This document shows positions 21,658 to 33,932 of a stretch of DNA of 64,000 nucleotides, in pieces. This stretch comes from Rhineura floridana. Lineage: Eukaryota; Chordata; Lepidosauria; Squamata; Rhineuridae. The translations under genes were made by a program, and so were the position numbers. The notes under the pieces were generated by a model, which was not told the origin of the DNA, did no database searches, and was given only the letters and a program-made list of their open reading frames with translations. Position 1 is the stretch's first letter. Each line of letters opens with the position of its first letter. The stretch spans positions 21,663,501 to 21,727,500 of the forward strand of contig NC_084489.1 of NCBI RefSeq assembly GCF_030035675.1, given 5' to 3'.

Positions 21658-22290
21658 AGAACATAAGAGGAGCCTGACTAGTCCAGCATCTTTTCTCATA
21701 CTGGCTAGCCAGATGTCTATTTGAAGCTCATAAGCAAGACCAGAGTGCAACAGCTCTCTCCCAGCTTGCAATTCAAAGCAACGTCTATACAGACACATAC
21801 TTCCTCCGACTTGGTGGCTCATAGCCATTGATAACCTTATCCTCCATTAATTTGTCTACTCCTGTTTTAAAGCCATTCCAGATGTTGGCCATTGCAACCT
21901 CTTCTGGGAGTACGTTCCAGAGTTTCATCACGTGCTGTGTGAAGAAGTACTTTCTTTTGTCTGTCCTGAATCTTCCAATATGCAACTTCATTGGATGGCC
22001 CCAAGTTCTATACATGGTCTCTCTCCCAAGATGTCTTTGAAACGTGTGTTTTACCCAATGGTGCTTTGGCTTCTCTGAATTGTTATCATATGTCCCGGCA
22101 GTCTTGGTGCTGAATTCTATCCCTCTTCTACTTGAATGAAAATAAACACTTTTACCCCCATCTCTTGGGTGAGTTTTTTTTCTAAACCCAGTGTCCCAGA
22201 GCTCCAGTTGCCTTTTCCCCTGCAATGATTTTAAAAGCTGCTCTGCATCCTTTTTGATTTGAAGTGCCAACATTCTGGTTCCATCCCCGC
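21658..22290 (-). repeat. CR1-like LINE, RT C-terminus and 3' UTR
   Basis: The minus strand is open over 162 codons (21785-22273). It contains LHIGRFRTDKRKYFFTQHV and LWNVLPEEV, the pattern of the C-terminal end of CR1-group reverse transcriptases, followed by a 3' UTR leftward to about 21658. Copy 1 has the same relic, split by an L2 insertion. Confidence 0.7.
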
Positions 22291-22683
22291 CCCTTTTTTA
22301 CAGCTCCGGCTTGCCTCAAAAAGTTCCCCAGTGCCTACCAAATCCAAACTCCACCTCCCTACAGAACCGCCTCATGCATGCATTGAGACTACAGAGCTGT
22401 GCCTGTCTAGCTGGCCCGGAGCAAGAGACCAGTAGCATTTCAGAGAAAGCTACCTTGGAGGTCCTGGCTTTCAACCTCCTACCTAGCAACCTAAATTTTG
22501 CTTCCCTCCATCATAACTACAGTTCCCCATGTCGTTGGTGCCAACGTACACAAGACCACTAACAAGTCCTTGCACTGTCTACTAGGCTATTGAGATGATG
22601 CATGACATCCACAACCTTTTCGTGCCAGGCAGTCTGCATGTCCACCATACACCCGCTGTCTCTGTCCCTAATGATCCAATCAC

Positions 22684-22822
22684 AATTCAATCCCTGGCAT
22701 CTCCAGGTAGGTTTGGGAAAGACTCCTGTCTGAAACATTGGAGAGATGCATTACTCAGTGTAGATAACACTAAACTAGATAAATTGATTGCCTGATTCAG
22801 TATATGGAGCTTCCTGTGTAGC
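22684..22822 (+). repeat. tRNA-derived SINE fragment (second family)
   Basis: Contains TTCAATCCCTGGCATCTCC, a B-box-like region, and the body 'GACTCCTGTCTGAAAC' ending 'AGCTTCCTGTG'. The reverse-strand versions at 26151-26320 and 53307-53412 are the same family. Copy 1 retains only its first bases before the deletion junction at about 4279. Confidence 0.65.
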
Positions 22823-23233
22823 CGTGATAAGGATGTTGGAAGAATCTGTCGAAAACCCACTGGCACATTTGACCCCCAAGGATTCATGCTTTGAAGGTTA
22901 TGCACCTTAGTTCTCTACAACAATTTTTTTTTAAACAACATGCACACATTATATGTAAATAGATACCTAAATTGATTTGCAATATACATCATTTACATAT
23001 TAACTGACGTACACAGGTACTCCTTGCTTTTTCTGTTTCTGAAGTAGTTTGTTGCCAAAGGCAGCCAATATGCACTAAGACTGCAATCTTAACCATGTCT
23101 ACTCCAAAGTAAATCCAGGTAAGTGAGCCTCAGGTAAGTGGGGTTAGGATTTCAATCTTAATCTGCTTCCTACTGTGAATTTTAAAACCCAGTGGAATGA
23201 ATGACTCATAATTGTTCTTTTCAAATGGAAATA

Positions 23234-23446
23234 AGTTAGAGTGTTGGACTACGACCTGGGAGACCAGGGTTCGAATCCCCACACAGCCATGAAGCTCACT
23301 GGGTGACCTTGGGCCAGTAACTGCCTCACAGCCTCAGAGGAAGACAATGGTAAACCACCTCTGAATACCCCTTACCATCAAAACCCTATTCAGAGGGTCA
23401 CCGTAAGTCGGAATCGACTTGAAGGCAGTCCATTTCCATTTTTTTA
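23234..23446 (+). repeat. tRNA-derived SINE with BovB-like tail
   Basis: Internal promoter-like region with GGGTTCGAATCC (B box), a conserved body and the 3' part TAAGTCGGAATCGACTTGAA. Confidence 0.85.
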
Positions 23447-24284
23447 ACTGTGGATTTTATCACTGCTCTTCAGTTAAAGTCCTAGCCTCTTTGTCAAAGT
23501 GAGGAGAGCAATCTGGATTCGGCTTCCCATTTGTTACCTCCCCGGATCCTTATTTTAAAAGTAAATTTACATTTAAAATTGCTTCTCTTTCCCTCTCCCT
23601 CTCCCCGATGTTTTCTTGGCCTATAACTAAATCATCCCTCCCTGATGCCTGAGTGAGAGAAATGAGATAGGATGATTAAGGAACATAGGAACCTGCCTTA
23701 TATTCAGTTGAGGCTTGTCCACTAGGGCCTCCCAATTAAAATGTCAAGCAATTTTTAAAAAAATTCTCCCCCAAATCCCAAAGCCACACACTCTTTCCTG
23801 TACCGCACAAATTTTATACTTCCTTGACATACAGAGACTTGTGGCAGCATTTCAGTTAATATCCTGTTCTGTAGCCAATCAGCTTTCTGCACCACTCAGC
23901 TAGTCCTAACCACAAAGTATAGAAATAGCAAAAGGATTCTCCTATATGTCTCTGAGAAGAAATTTGAATATAAGGATTGCCAGCTTTTCACCCCTACTTG
24001 GAAGGCTCCCACTGCATTAGTTAGTACAAGTCCTCTAGAGCACAGATTAGGAAGGAGTAAGTACTGTATCAACAATAGCCCCATATAGCCTTAGCCTATA
24101 TCAGAATCATACATGGTTCTGAGTATGCTCAGAGCTGTTTCCTTGAAGGCCACGCCTACCCAGTCAGGCTTTAGGTGTGTGCCTTTTCGCTGGCCAGCCT
24201 TGCTGTTTGCTTCATTTTCTTTCACTGCCTTTTTGTGTGAGTGAGCACCACCAGACACACAGTAAACCCCACACGTGTGTTTAT

Positions 24285-24620
24285 ACACACACACACACAC
24301 ACACACACGATAGGGGCTTTGCCCTGGCATGCTTTATGTGCCAACCCCCCAGACTCCCAAATACACACACAGGGACCTCCAACCCCCCTGGGACTCCCAC
24401 ATGCACACATACACATATACAGAGCCAGGGGCTCCCCCCCACACACACACATGAGAGAGAGAGGCATGGGCTCCCCAACACACACATACAGAGACTCCTA
24501 ACCCCCTCCCAGGATTCCCAGATGCTCACATACACACATGGAGGCAATTCCCAAAATGTACACCCCATTCTCAAGCAACTCCCCAAAGCCTCCCACCCCC
24601 CGGCAACTTCAAAAATGCCC
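24285..24620. repeat. CA-rich degenerate low-complexity tract
   Basis: A short (AC)n at 24285-24308 is followed by loosely repeated units of the type 'GGGCTCCC…ACACACA' and C-rich text. The long frames here on both strands are composition artefacts. Confidence 0.7.
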
Positions 24621-26150
24621 CCCCGCCCCCAGGCAACTTTCCAATGACCCCCAGGCAGTCTCTGCTGCCTCATTTAGGCTGCTTCCCAGCCTCCTGCTTG
24701 ATCAGGCTGCCACATCCTGCCTCAACCACTTACCTCCTTCCTGCATTGTTGTCACTGCTCCCCGCTCCCCTGCGTTCACTCACAGACTCCCAATACTCAC
24801 TCCCCCCCACTTACTTGTCCACCCTGATGTCTGCTTGCCCCCCGATGCTCGCTCACTCTCCCACCTTCTTCACTTCCCTTGCTCCCTCACCGCAGTTGCC
24901 TGCCATGCTGACACCATGCCCCACTCTGCCCCCTGTGTGATGGCTTCCAAAACCACATACCATTTTTGTTTCATAGATGGGGATATTGGAAGGACTTAAA
25001 TTATTATTTTTTAAAATGTGTTTGTCAATCCTGCAGCAGTTTAGTCTCATTCAAAGCTGTTGGATTATAATTTGTTTTTTTTAAAAAAACCCTTATGCTG
25101 AGACTGAGGGAAGGAGAGAGTCTGCAGTGGGAGGGAGCACTGTAAGTGGGAAGCAGCCACCACTAACGTCTTTCTTTGTGTCATTGCTTACTGAGCATAA
25201 AAACCTAAGGAGAGTTCTGCCAGATCAGACACATGCCTGTCTAGTCCTGCATTCTCTTCTCACTCTGGCCTATCATATGTCTGTGGGAAGCCTACAAGCA
25301 GGCTATTGAGTGCAACAGCACTATCTCACTCATGATCCCCAGCTACTTCTTCAAAGACATCCAGGGACATGTATTTCTTTTTGGCCAGCAATAGATGTGA
25401 AACCATCTTTTTAAATACAAACATATTTCTCATTGGTGAGACAAATGCACTCTGCATGCTCAGGCCACTTATTTCTGAAGTCCATAATTCCTAATAATGA
25501 CTGCACATTTGCCTTCTGAGTAAGTCAGTTGGCAAGATCCTTGTCTTTACACTTAAAAAAAAAACCAAACCCAACAGGAGATCTAGAGCCCTGATTTGAA
25601 ATCCTTCCTCTCTGCCACAGGCTCACCGTATGGTATTGCATATAATACTCTTTCAATCAGAAATGAAACAATAGTCCAGTAGCACTTTAAAAGCTAGCAA
25701 ATGCACCTGCCTGCACACACCCCACCCAGGCAGGCAACCACACATTGGATTTACCGAGGAGCTATATGTAAAGAAGCCTTATTATCCTGGTTGTGTCCCA
25801 GATTCTTTTTTCTTTTCTTTTTGTTTTTCCCTTGTTTATATCCACAAATACATCTGTGCTCAAAGTGAACTTCATGGCTGAGTGAAGATTTTAACTCTGA
25901 CTCACCAGGCTCCAGTCCACTTAATATCCCTTCACTTTACATTCTGGAAAGAAGATATAGTAGTGAATAAGCTGGGAGAGAAGAATAATCATAGAATCAC
26001 AGAACAGTGGTTAAGTGTCCACAGAATTTTTGCAAGAGAAAAGAAAGGGAAGAAAACCAGAACAATTGATCACGCTTCTGTGACCTCACTAGCTACGCCC
26101 CCGGCTCCCTAGCAACCCCCCCAGGTCCAATGGATACCAGCTGCCACTGG

Positions 26151-26320
26151 TTATATTGAGTCAGACCACTGGTCGATGTAACCCAGTACTGACTACACCG
26201 ACCAGCAGTGGCTCTCAAGAGTTTCAGGCAGGAGTCCAGCGCTACCCGGAAATACTAGGGATTGAACTTTGGACCTTCTGCATGCAAAGCAGATGCTCTA
26301 CCACTGAGGTACAGCCCTTC
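26151..26320 (-). repeat. tRNA-derived SINE (second family)
   Basis: The reverse strand reads GGTAGAGCATCTGCTTTGC then a TTCAATCCC-type B box and body, ending near 'ACTCAATATAA'. Confidence 0.75.
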
Positions 26321-26600
26321 CTCAACTTTATTGTGAAATTAAGGTAGGAAGAGTGGCTGCAATCTTAACCTCACTTACCTGGGAGTAAACCTTGTTGAAT
26401 TCCATGGGATTTCTGATTAGACATGGTTTGGTTTGCAGTCATAGATCACATTGGAGACTGGCCCATTAGCCACTTCATTTACATTGTCTTGAAGGTGTCA
26501 CAGGGTTCGTCATCATTTTTGCTGCAAAGACTAACAGGGCTATATGTTTCATTATCTTTGAAAAGGAACACAATTTGCAGATATCAGTTGATGGCTGAGA

Positions 26601-26872
26601 TATTTATTATTTATTTATTATTTGATTTATATCCTGCCCTTCCTCCCAGCAGGAGCCAAGGGTGGCAAACAAAAGCACTAAAAACACTTTAAAACATCAT
26701 AAAAACAGACTTTAAAATACATTAAAACAAAACATCTTTCAAAACATTTTTAAAAGCTTTCAAAACATCTTTAAAAATTAAAAATGTTAAAAACATGTTG
26801 TTTTAAAAAAAGGTTTAAAAACATATTAGCAATTCCAATACAGACACAGTCTGGGATAAGGTCTCCACTTAA
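26601..26872 (-). repeat. L2-like LINE 3' fragment
   Basis: The 3' tail faces left (TATTTATTATTTGATTTATA, then CCTGCCCTTCCTCCCAGCAG) and continues to about 26872. Its inner half is present in copy 1 at 4284-4410. Confidence 0.7.
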
Positions 26873-27317
26873 AAGATATGCATGTCTACTGTGTGCTGCA
26901 TAAAAAAATAAAAAAAATAAAAATATAGTTCAGCAAATGACAAACGGAATGCAGTTTTGTACAAAATAAACCAACTACGGCGGAATGGAAAATACCAGAT
27001 GAAAGTGTGAAATAATATAGGAATGTATTTAGGCACGTTTGTACAACATTCATAAGGAAAAGATGGTGAGACGGACAATTAGACCATGATATGCAAATAT
27101 GTTAACATTAATTTGTTTCTTATTTTCTGTCACTGTTTTAATTTTTATTATTGATATTTAGCATGCTGGGCAATATTCTCATCAACAGGTGAACTAAACA
27201 TTCAACATTATCACTGATTTTCTTTGAAAAATTACATGTTACAACATAGTTTCATGCTTTTATATTGAACTATTTTACATCTTGTATGTAAATGTCTCAT
27301 TCTCAGGGAAGAGGAAG

Positions 27318-28391
27318 ATGGACAGTTCTTCTGAGGTGCCAGATTATGGGCTAACCACAACTTTCAACTACGATGATATACCAGCCCCAGTCCAAAAAAC
27401 TGCTGTCAAAACATTCACTTCTCAATTTGTGCCACCGCTTTACTCTTTGGTGTTCATCTTTGGCCTGCTGGGCAATGCACTGGTTGTGCTGATCCTCATC
27501 AGATACAAGAAGCTCAAGAGCATGACTGATATCTACCTCCTCAATTTAGCAATCTCTGACTTGCTTTTCATCTTCTCACTTCCATTTTGGGCTTATTATG
27601 CAGCGCATGAGTGGATATTTGGAGATGCAATGTGCAAAATTCTCTCTGGGATCTATTGTGCAGGATTCTACAGTGGAAGTTTTTTTATCATCCTTTTGAC
27701 TATCGATAGATACCTGGCAATTGTCCATGCAGTGTTTTCATTAAAAGCCAGGACGATTGCCTATGGTACCCTCACAAGTGTCATCACTTGGGTCGTGGCA
27801 TTCTTAGCCTCTGTACCAGCATTTACATTTCACCATGTCCAAAAGCAAGTTGAGAGCAACAAATGTACCATTCATTATCCCTCAAGAAATGGACATGGAT
27901 GGAAGCAGTTTTTAACTTTACTAATGGTCATTTTGGGCCTTGCCATTCCCTCAGTCATTATTGTCTTCTGTTACATGCAGATTATAAAGATTTTGATTAA
28001 GGGCAGAAATGAGAGAAAGCTGAAGGCTGTCAAGCTTATTTCTGTAATCATGATTGTTTATTTCCTCTTATGGATGCCATACAACATCACCCTTTTGGTG
28101 CAGACCTATCAAGATTCATTTTTTTCCTGTGATTTTGACAATGACTGTGAGGGCAAGTTAACTTTAGCAATCGAAGTGACAGAAATAATTGCTATGATCC
28201 ACTGTTGCATCAACCCTGTGATCTATGCGTTTGTGGGGGAAAAATTTAGGAAATATCTCTCAGACTTTTCCAAGAAGTATGTGGTAGCTCATTTCTGTAG
28301 GCTCTGTCCAGGCCGTGATCACCCTAATTTAGAACGGTCTACTTCCTCCTACATGAGTACCACAGAACAGGACATTTCTATGGGTTTGTGA
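27318..28391 (+). CDS. CC chemokine receptor, CCR5/CCR2-like, copy 2
   Basis: A 357-residue seven-transmembrane CC chemokine receptor, a close paralogue of the gene at 4863-5936. The first 155 residues are identical. Ten substitutions follow: T156I, A166V, E192G, Q193H, Y199L, Q319K, H321Y, Y325H, R349T and I355M (copy 1 to copy 2). Three of these lie in ECL2 or the start of TM5 and five in the cytoplasmic tail. The DRYLAIV box, C106/C183 pair and NPVIY motif are intact. The N-terminal Cys is again Val25, with two Cys in ECL3. The ATG at 27318 follows an ATTCTCAG acceptor by 11 bases; the longer upstream frame is intronic. It is likely a functional leukocyte receptor. A distinct ligand range is possible given the ECL2 changes, but that is inference. 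Confidence 0.93.
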   Translation: MDSSSEVPDYGLTTTFNYDDIPAPVQKTAVKTFTSQFVPPLYSLVFIFGLLGNALVVLILIRYKKLKSMTDIYLLNLAISDLLFIFSLPFWAYYAAHEWIFGDAMCKILSGIYCAGFYSGSFFIILLTIDRYLAIVHAVFSLKARTIAYGTLTSVITWVVAFLASVPAFTFHHVQKQVESNKCTIHYPSRNGHGWKQFLTLLMVILGLAIPSVIIVFCYMQIIKILIKGRNERKLKAVKLISVIMIVYFLLWMPYNITLLVQTYQDSFFSCDFDNDCEGKLTLAIEVTEIIAMIHCCINPVIYAFVGEKFRKYLSDFSKKYVVAHFCRLCPGRDHPNLERSTSSYMSTTEQDISMGL

Positions 28392-28591
28392 ATTGATATT
28401 CAGTTATGTGTGTGTCTGTGTTTGTGTACCTTCTCTTCCCACTTTAATTGGTGTGACTGAGAGGTATGTCAGACTGCTAAGAGGGAGGAGAAAGCAAGGA
28501 ATGAAGCTGGGATCTGCACATAAAGCACTGCTGGCCTCAATGGAACTTACTCCCAGTTAACTCTGTGTACAATTACTGTCATGCTGTTCCT

Positions 28592-28597
28592 AATAAA
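28592..28597 (+). terminator. Putative polyadenylation signal, copy 2
   Basis: AATAAA 200 bases past the stop, conserved in context with 6172-6177. Confidence 0.5.
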
Positions 28598-28753
28598 TTG
28601 GATATTATACAATCTTGGGAGAGGGTGTGTATTATTTTATAATGGATCAACAGAAGTGTTTGCCTTTTTGGATTCACTTTGGGAATGTGGCTATGGGGAC
28701 TTCTCCTGATGAGCTCCTGCACTTCAGAATTTACAAGTACACGACTGTGAGGT

Positions 28754-29196
28754 TAGGCCTGGGCAAATCTTTCAATTTTCAGTTTCTTCCAGTTTCCCAC
28801 TTTTCCATTCTTAAATTCAGTTCTCCAGCTTTCCACATCAGTTTGTGAATACATCTTTCAAAAAAGTGTCCTCATGAAAATTTATCAGCATTGTAGTACA
28901 AATGTCTCCTTATATACATCTTTTCTATGCAATTTTGCCTAATATACACAAATTTTGCAAACAATTTCCTGTAATTTTGTATGTTATTTCCAGTAACATG
29001 CATTTTTATGCACGCTGTGCCCTAGTATATGTATATTTGTACACATTCTGTGGCTGGAGAACTGCACTGCAAAATGTGGAGAAGTGCACATTTTAAGAGA
29101 TGGCTATGTTTAGGTTTTCATATTGTTCCAGAAAGTGAAAATTAGGAAGATTCAACCTGTATATGTGAACCGAATTGAATTTCTCCCCCATCCCTA
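28754..29196 (+). mobile_element. hAT-type MITE, ~440-bp family, copy C
   Basis: Starts TAGGCCTGGGCAAATC, ends CCATCCCTA, and follows the interior of the family. It interrupts the duplicated 3' flank of receptor copy 2. Confidence 0.7.
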
Positions 29197-29260
29197 CACA
29201 CAGCACAGATTTTGGGAAAATATTTTATTATACTAGAAGAATATAATATATATAATATTC

Positions 29261-29553
29261 GCAGAGTGGTAAGTGGTGGTAACGCAGCCGAAGCTCTGCT
29301 CACGGACGGAGTTCGATTGCAACGAAAGGAGGAAGTCGAATCTCCAGTAAAAGGGGTCGAGGTCCACTCAGCCTTCCATCCATCCGTGGTTAGTAAAATG
29401 AGTACCCAGCATATGTTGGGGGGTAAAGAAAGGCCGGGGGAGGAACTGGCAATCCCACCCCATATATATGGTCTGCTTAGTAAGCATCGCAAGACGTCAC
29501 CCTAAGAGTCGGAAACGGCTCGCACTACAAGTGCAGGGACACATTTACCTTTT
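29261..29553 (+). repeat. tRNA-derived SINE, 'GCAGAGTGGTAAG' family
   Basis: Starts with a tRNA-like GCAGAGTGGTAAG (A box) and GTTCGATTGC (degenerate B box). It ends in AAGAGTCGGAAACGGCTCGC, a BovB-like 3' part, and a pyrimidine-rich tail. It looks like the Sauria SINE group, though I cannot check the family name. Confidence 0.75.
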
Positions 29554-29584
29554 AGAAGAAATTAACATTAAAATACCGATGAAG

Positions 29585-29706
29585 TTGCATGAGAACTTTA
29601 AAAATAACCACAAAGTGATGTAGAAATGTAGAGAACTGAATTTAAGATTGGAAAGATGAGAAAACATGAGAGAAACTGAAATGGACAGAACCGCCCCTCC
29701 CTAACT
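29585..29706 (-). repeat. Partial hAT-type MITE, ~440-bp family, copy G
   Basis: Reverse-oriented terminal part (GAACTGAATTTAAGATTGGA, then AGAGAAACTGAAATGGACAG) matching the right part of 43368-43807. Confidence 0.6.
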
Positions 29707-29727
29707 ACCCACAGATGCTAAGGCTCG

Positions 29728-29887
29728 GGGCATCTAGTCAGGTGGGCACTTGTCATGCATTTAGTCCAACCTTCATGACAAGTGCTCACCTGTCAAGACT
29801 CTTATATGAAGACACTGGGCCAGGTGGTTGTGAAAACAGCCTCAGAGATCAGCCCTGTGAGCTCTTTGGAGTGGGCTAAATAAACAG
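29728..29887 (+). promoter_or_regulatory. Promoter region of an older receptor copy (probably copy 3)
   Basis: Aligns with 20411-20566 upstream of copy 2 (shared CTTGTCATGCATTTAG and GAAGACACTGG motifs). The TATA position itself is not conserved; a TAAATAAAC stretch lies near 29877-29885. Confidence 0.5.
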
Positions 29888-30325
29888 CCAAATGTTCACT
29901 TCTGATATTATTATCACTAATCCCCAGAGTGAGAAACCCTTAAAAGGAACCCATTTCCCATGTGAAAAAACGTGGTTTCATAAAGATATTGAATAACAAC
30001 ATGTGTAAATAAAGGTTTTTCTTGTATTTTTGTGTTTTGACAGCATGTGCTGTTAACCCAAGATTGTGTAAGATACTTTTGCAGTTTTGAAAATCCTCTG
30101 CAGAGGTACGGAAACAGATTTTTGCTGGCTAGCTGAAGGATTATTTTAAGAAGGGAACTTATTTATTAATTTTTTTAAAAGGAGAAACATTTGCCCACTA
30201 ATTTGCAGAACAAATCTTTCTTCATACAGGAAAGGGTTATTTTTTTTCTGATTTTTACAACGTGCGTGGTTCAAAGAATCCAGCTTTCACCATCACCTCT
30301 TAAAAGCAAGCAACTTTGTGAATTG
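29888..30325 (+). other. Non-coding exon 1 homologue, probably of receptor copy 3
   Basis: Diverged homologue of 338-650, including the GGAAAGGGTTATTT motif and the AATCCAGCTTTCACCATCA block. It ends AATTG|GTAAGT with the donor at 30326. The next receptor CDS on this strand is 15 kb away (45384), so linkage is inferred; an intervening CDS could have been lost. Confidence 0.5.
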
Positions 30326-31094
30326 GTAAGTCAATTTAAGTGGGGCAGAGGGAGTAGCATTTATGTGAATTAACAGCAAAAGAAGTCAATGTAGATTAGG
30401 AATGTTGCATGAATTTCTAAGCCTGAAACAGCAAACTGTCAAGATGTAGACAGGGTAATTACATATCACAAAACTTGAATATCGATGATTAATGAACCAG
30501 TTAACAATTTCCTGTTGTGCTCATGTTGTTTGGAAAAAACCCTAGGAATGCAAAGGTTCAACATATTACTTTTGTTCTGAAATTCTTAAATCCCCCAATT
30601 TTCTGAGAAAAGAGGGACTCCTTCATAGTGGGAGGCAATCCGTTTATGTTTAAGCAATCCTTTTATGTTTATTTAAGAAAAATCAGATGTCAGCATTACC
30701 AGAATGCAACATTCCCTCTCTTGTTTTCTTTTATTAGAAAGGTATTTTATAATATTACAGCAACAACTACACATGTACTTAACAAGCACTCAGCTTTGCA
30801 AAATAAATACTTTTTTTGAAAGACACCTTTGAAAAATATTGCTAAAAAGAGGAAAACATTTGAGTTTTAAAAATAGCAGTGGTCTGTTCTGCAGTTTTCA
30901 AAATTATATTTGGCTGGGTACTGATGATTGTTTTTCAGAAGTTTGAAAGAGGTATGAAAGAGCTGCTGCTTCCTTTGTGTACATTCATTTCTTCTCTGCA
31001 CTGTGATCTCTCTAATCAGATAGCCATTCCAAATGTTCACAAGAAATCAAGAAATGATCAGAGACTACAACTGTACAAGCATGCATATGCAGTG

Positions 31095-31254
31095 TAGGCT
31101 GGTGGCTCCGATGTCAGTGGGGCAGTGAATCCGCTCTGGGTTTTAGTCTGAATTTTCAAGGAGCTGGTCCTCAGCACCTTGGACAGCTCCTTGAAAGTTC
31201 AGACTAAAACCTGGAGTGGATTCACTAGCCCACTGACATCGGAGCCACTAGCCT
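31095..31254. mobile_element. Fold-back (hairpin) MITE
   Basis: Two arms of about 70 bases are near-perfect inverted copies (GGTGGCTCCGATGTCAGTGG on the left, CCACTGACATCGGAGCCAC on the right) around a short loop near GGTCCTCAGCACC. No coding content. Confidence 0.85.
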
Positions 31255-32430
31255 CCACTCTCTCTCTCTCCGTGTATGTGTGTAACCTATCTTCTTTAAA
31301 TCTCTAATGTCATTTATTCACATGCATATAGAGACAGAAAACCATTTCACTTGGAAAGGACTTCTATGTGAGTAATATTGTAAAACAGGTGCATCTAATA
31401 GCATAAAACATGCTGAGATGTCATGACTGGCTGCTGCAGGTGTATGTATTGCACATGTTAATCTAAAAGTAGATCACATCCTATTTTTTGACATAGAAGT
31501 AGTTTCTGTGTAGGAAATACATCATATTAGGGAGGTCTTTGTTGTTCTTTAGGCTTATAATGTATTATATACCGTTTTAATCATGGCATGAGAAGGTTTT
31601 TGAAAGTTTCACAGACATGGAAATGATGAAAAGCATTATTGGACTAGGAAAAGGCTGTGTGAGTTTTTGTTCTGCAAAAGAAGCAGAATGGGTTCCCACT
31701 CCATGCCACCCATCTGTGATCACTGCATTTAAGGAAGGTGGTCAGGAACTCCAACCCCCTCCCCGTATTTCATACCCCATGTAGTTATTGATCCTATATT
31801 TCTAGCCAACTTTGGTTCTTCCGCCCAATGACAAAAATCATCTAATTGCAAGCATACAAGAACGTAAGCCGCATTACTCAGACATAAGCCCCACTGAGTT
31901 CCAAAATAATGTATGATTAGTGTGCATCTTAACTATTGTTATAAAGAATTAGCTACTAGGTCTGTGTACTAAGTATGCATGAGAAAAGCATCAGTCCCTC
32001 TGCAAAAAAAAGAAAAGAATAGGTGACATGTTTCATAAGGCTTATTTGCAGTTGGAAGTACCTCAAAATAAGCCTCTGAACTTTGCTGAAAATGTTGTCA
32101 TTCTCCCTATTGAAACCTGAAACTGTCACCCTTGCAAAATGCGATTATCTCTGAGTGCCAGGTCCTCTGCCCCACCCTTTAAGCAGCAATATGGAGATAA
32201 TATCTTCCCTTAACTGGGTTGCCGGGAAGATTACTCTACAAAACACTTTGAATACCTTTAATGGCTTTAATTGAATTTATTGAATATTTATTATCATGCC
32301 CTTTACATATTAGTCCTGGTCACTTCAAATTCAAAATACTACATGGTACACGCTGAATATTCTAGCTGCACTACTGAGATATAAAAAAAAGGCAGCCAGC
32401 ATATATCTTACATTCTGAAGATGTACAAGG

Positions 32431-32877
32431 TAAGGATGGAAGTATTTGTCAATTTTGGTTTTCTCAGTTTCTCATTTTACCAATCTTAAATTCAGTTCTC
32501 CACATTTCTGCAGCAATTTGAGTTTTTCTTTTTTTAAATCCTCATGAAAATTCTCCAGCATTTTAGTGTGAATTTCTTCTAATAAACACACTTTTGTGGG
32601 CAGTTTTGACTAATGCACACATTTTTGAAAGTAATTTCTCATCATATAATGCATTTTTGTATGTTATTTTCACTCATATATTCATTTTTATGCACACTTT
32701 CACCTTACATATGCCTTTTTGTAAACATTGTTGGGTTGGCAAACTGCACTGTAAAATGTGATTAAATGCAAATTTTGAAGGATCCCTGTGTTTCAGTTCT
32801 CCTGTTGTTTTGGAAAGTGTGGCTCTGATGCATTCAGACTGAAAGGCAAACTGAATAGAATGTCTTGCCCATCTCCA
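32431..32877 (+). mobile_element. hAT-type MITE, ~440-bp family, copy D
   Basis: Starts TAAGGATGGAAG, shares the family interior and ends near CCATCTCCA. The ends are eroded. Confidence 0.65.
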
Positions 32878-33507
32878 CTACAAAGCCAAAGTAATCACCA
32901 AGATTATACATACAGTTGGATCTTGGGGATTAATGAATCTCTTGAGAGAAAGCAAACTACTTTTTTGAGAAAGACTTTTTTTTTATGCCATTCCCACTAT
33001 GTGTGTATCTGATGTAGTTTTGATTACAATTCGAAGCAGACAGTTGTTCTTTGGAAATAATAGTGAGCTTCTTCAGGCAGTTACTGGCTTCACCAGCATC
33101 TATCCTCCTTAGATTTGGGCTATCATTCCCTGGCTTTGCTTGATCATTATGCTTGCTCCTGGCTGTAATGGATTAACAACAAAGTTAACTCTATTGGCCG
33201 TTGACTACTCCATCATCTACATTTTGATTAGAAAAAAACTGCCTGCATTAAACAGAGACTTCCGGATCTTAACTTAAAAAACTCATTTGCTTTGGCAAAT
33301 GGGGTTTGCCAACTCTGTACCTTGGTTTACAACCTAGCCGCAATTATTGACTGGATATCATTTAGCAGCATCAAATATTCATAGACAGAGGACAGGGTTC
33401 TCAATGGCTATGTTAAATGTTTTGCTACCAGCAGTTTTTGAAGGTCATTATGCCATTTTACTGGTCCACCTTGGCATCTGAGAGTTTGTCCTTGCACACG
33501 TGTTGTT

Positions 33508-33690
33508 TTTAATTAATATACCGCTTAATGCCAAAATACATTTCTAAGCAGTTTACAAGAATAAAATCCAGTGACAGAGCATTAAAATATTAATGTCCAT
33601 AATTATAATACACAACTAAACAATCCAATTAAAACATTAAAGTATAAATATACATAATTAAAGTATGCAATAAAGTTATCTCATACTGTA
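33508..33690 (-). repeat. LINE (L2/CR1) 3' fragment
   Basis: The reverse strand resembles a LINE 3' UTR: TAATATACCGCTTAATGCC at the tail side, then AAGCAGTTTACAAGAATAAA. Confidence 0.5.
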
Positions 33691-33932
33691 ATTTTTATAA
33701 GGATGTTAGATTCTGTTTTATTTCTTTTTCTCTGGGGAACTCAACTGAATTTCCAGCTCTAATTTTAACAGAAAACAGCCATTTTCCTTGTCACAGCCAT
33801 CAAAATTAAGTCACAGTTATTAAAGGGAAGATGAGCTCTGAGTCAAAATTGTCTATATTTGTAATTAGTTGATTGTTATAGATCTTGCAATATTTTCTTT
33901 TTAAAGGGCATCATTGGTTTATGTGTGTGTGT

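Larger units (their letters stand above)
20880..27306 (+). other. Intron 1 of receptor copy 2
   Basis: A 6.4 kb intron from the GTAAGT donor to ATTCTCAG at 27306. It carries a CR1-like LINE relic (21658-22290), SINEs (22684-22822, 23234-23446, 26151-26320), a CA-rich low-complexity stretch (24285-24620) and an L2 3' fragment (26601-26872). The stretches 22823-23233, 23447-24284 and 24620-26150 show no gene that I recognise. Confidence 0.6.

Noticed and set aside
23234-23446. Possible tRNA gene from A/B-box-like sequence
   Set aside because: The tRNA-like part does not close into a full cloverleaf and is fused to a SINE body and BovB-like tail. Four copies are present.
4863-28391. Copies 1 and 2 as an assembly artefact (uncollapsed haplotypes)
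   Set aside because: They differ by a LINE insertion, a 4 kb deletion and strongly diverged 3' flanks, and both lie in one continuous sequence with distinct neighbours.
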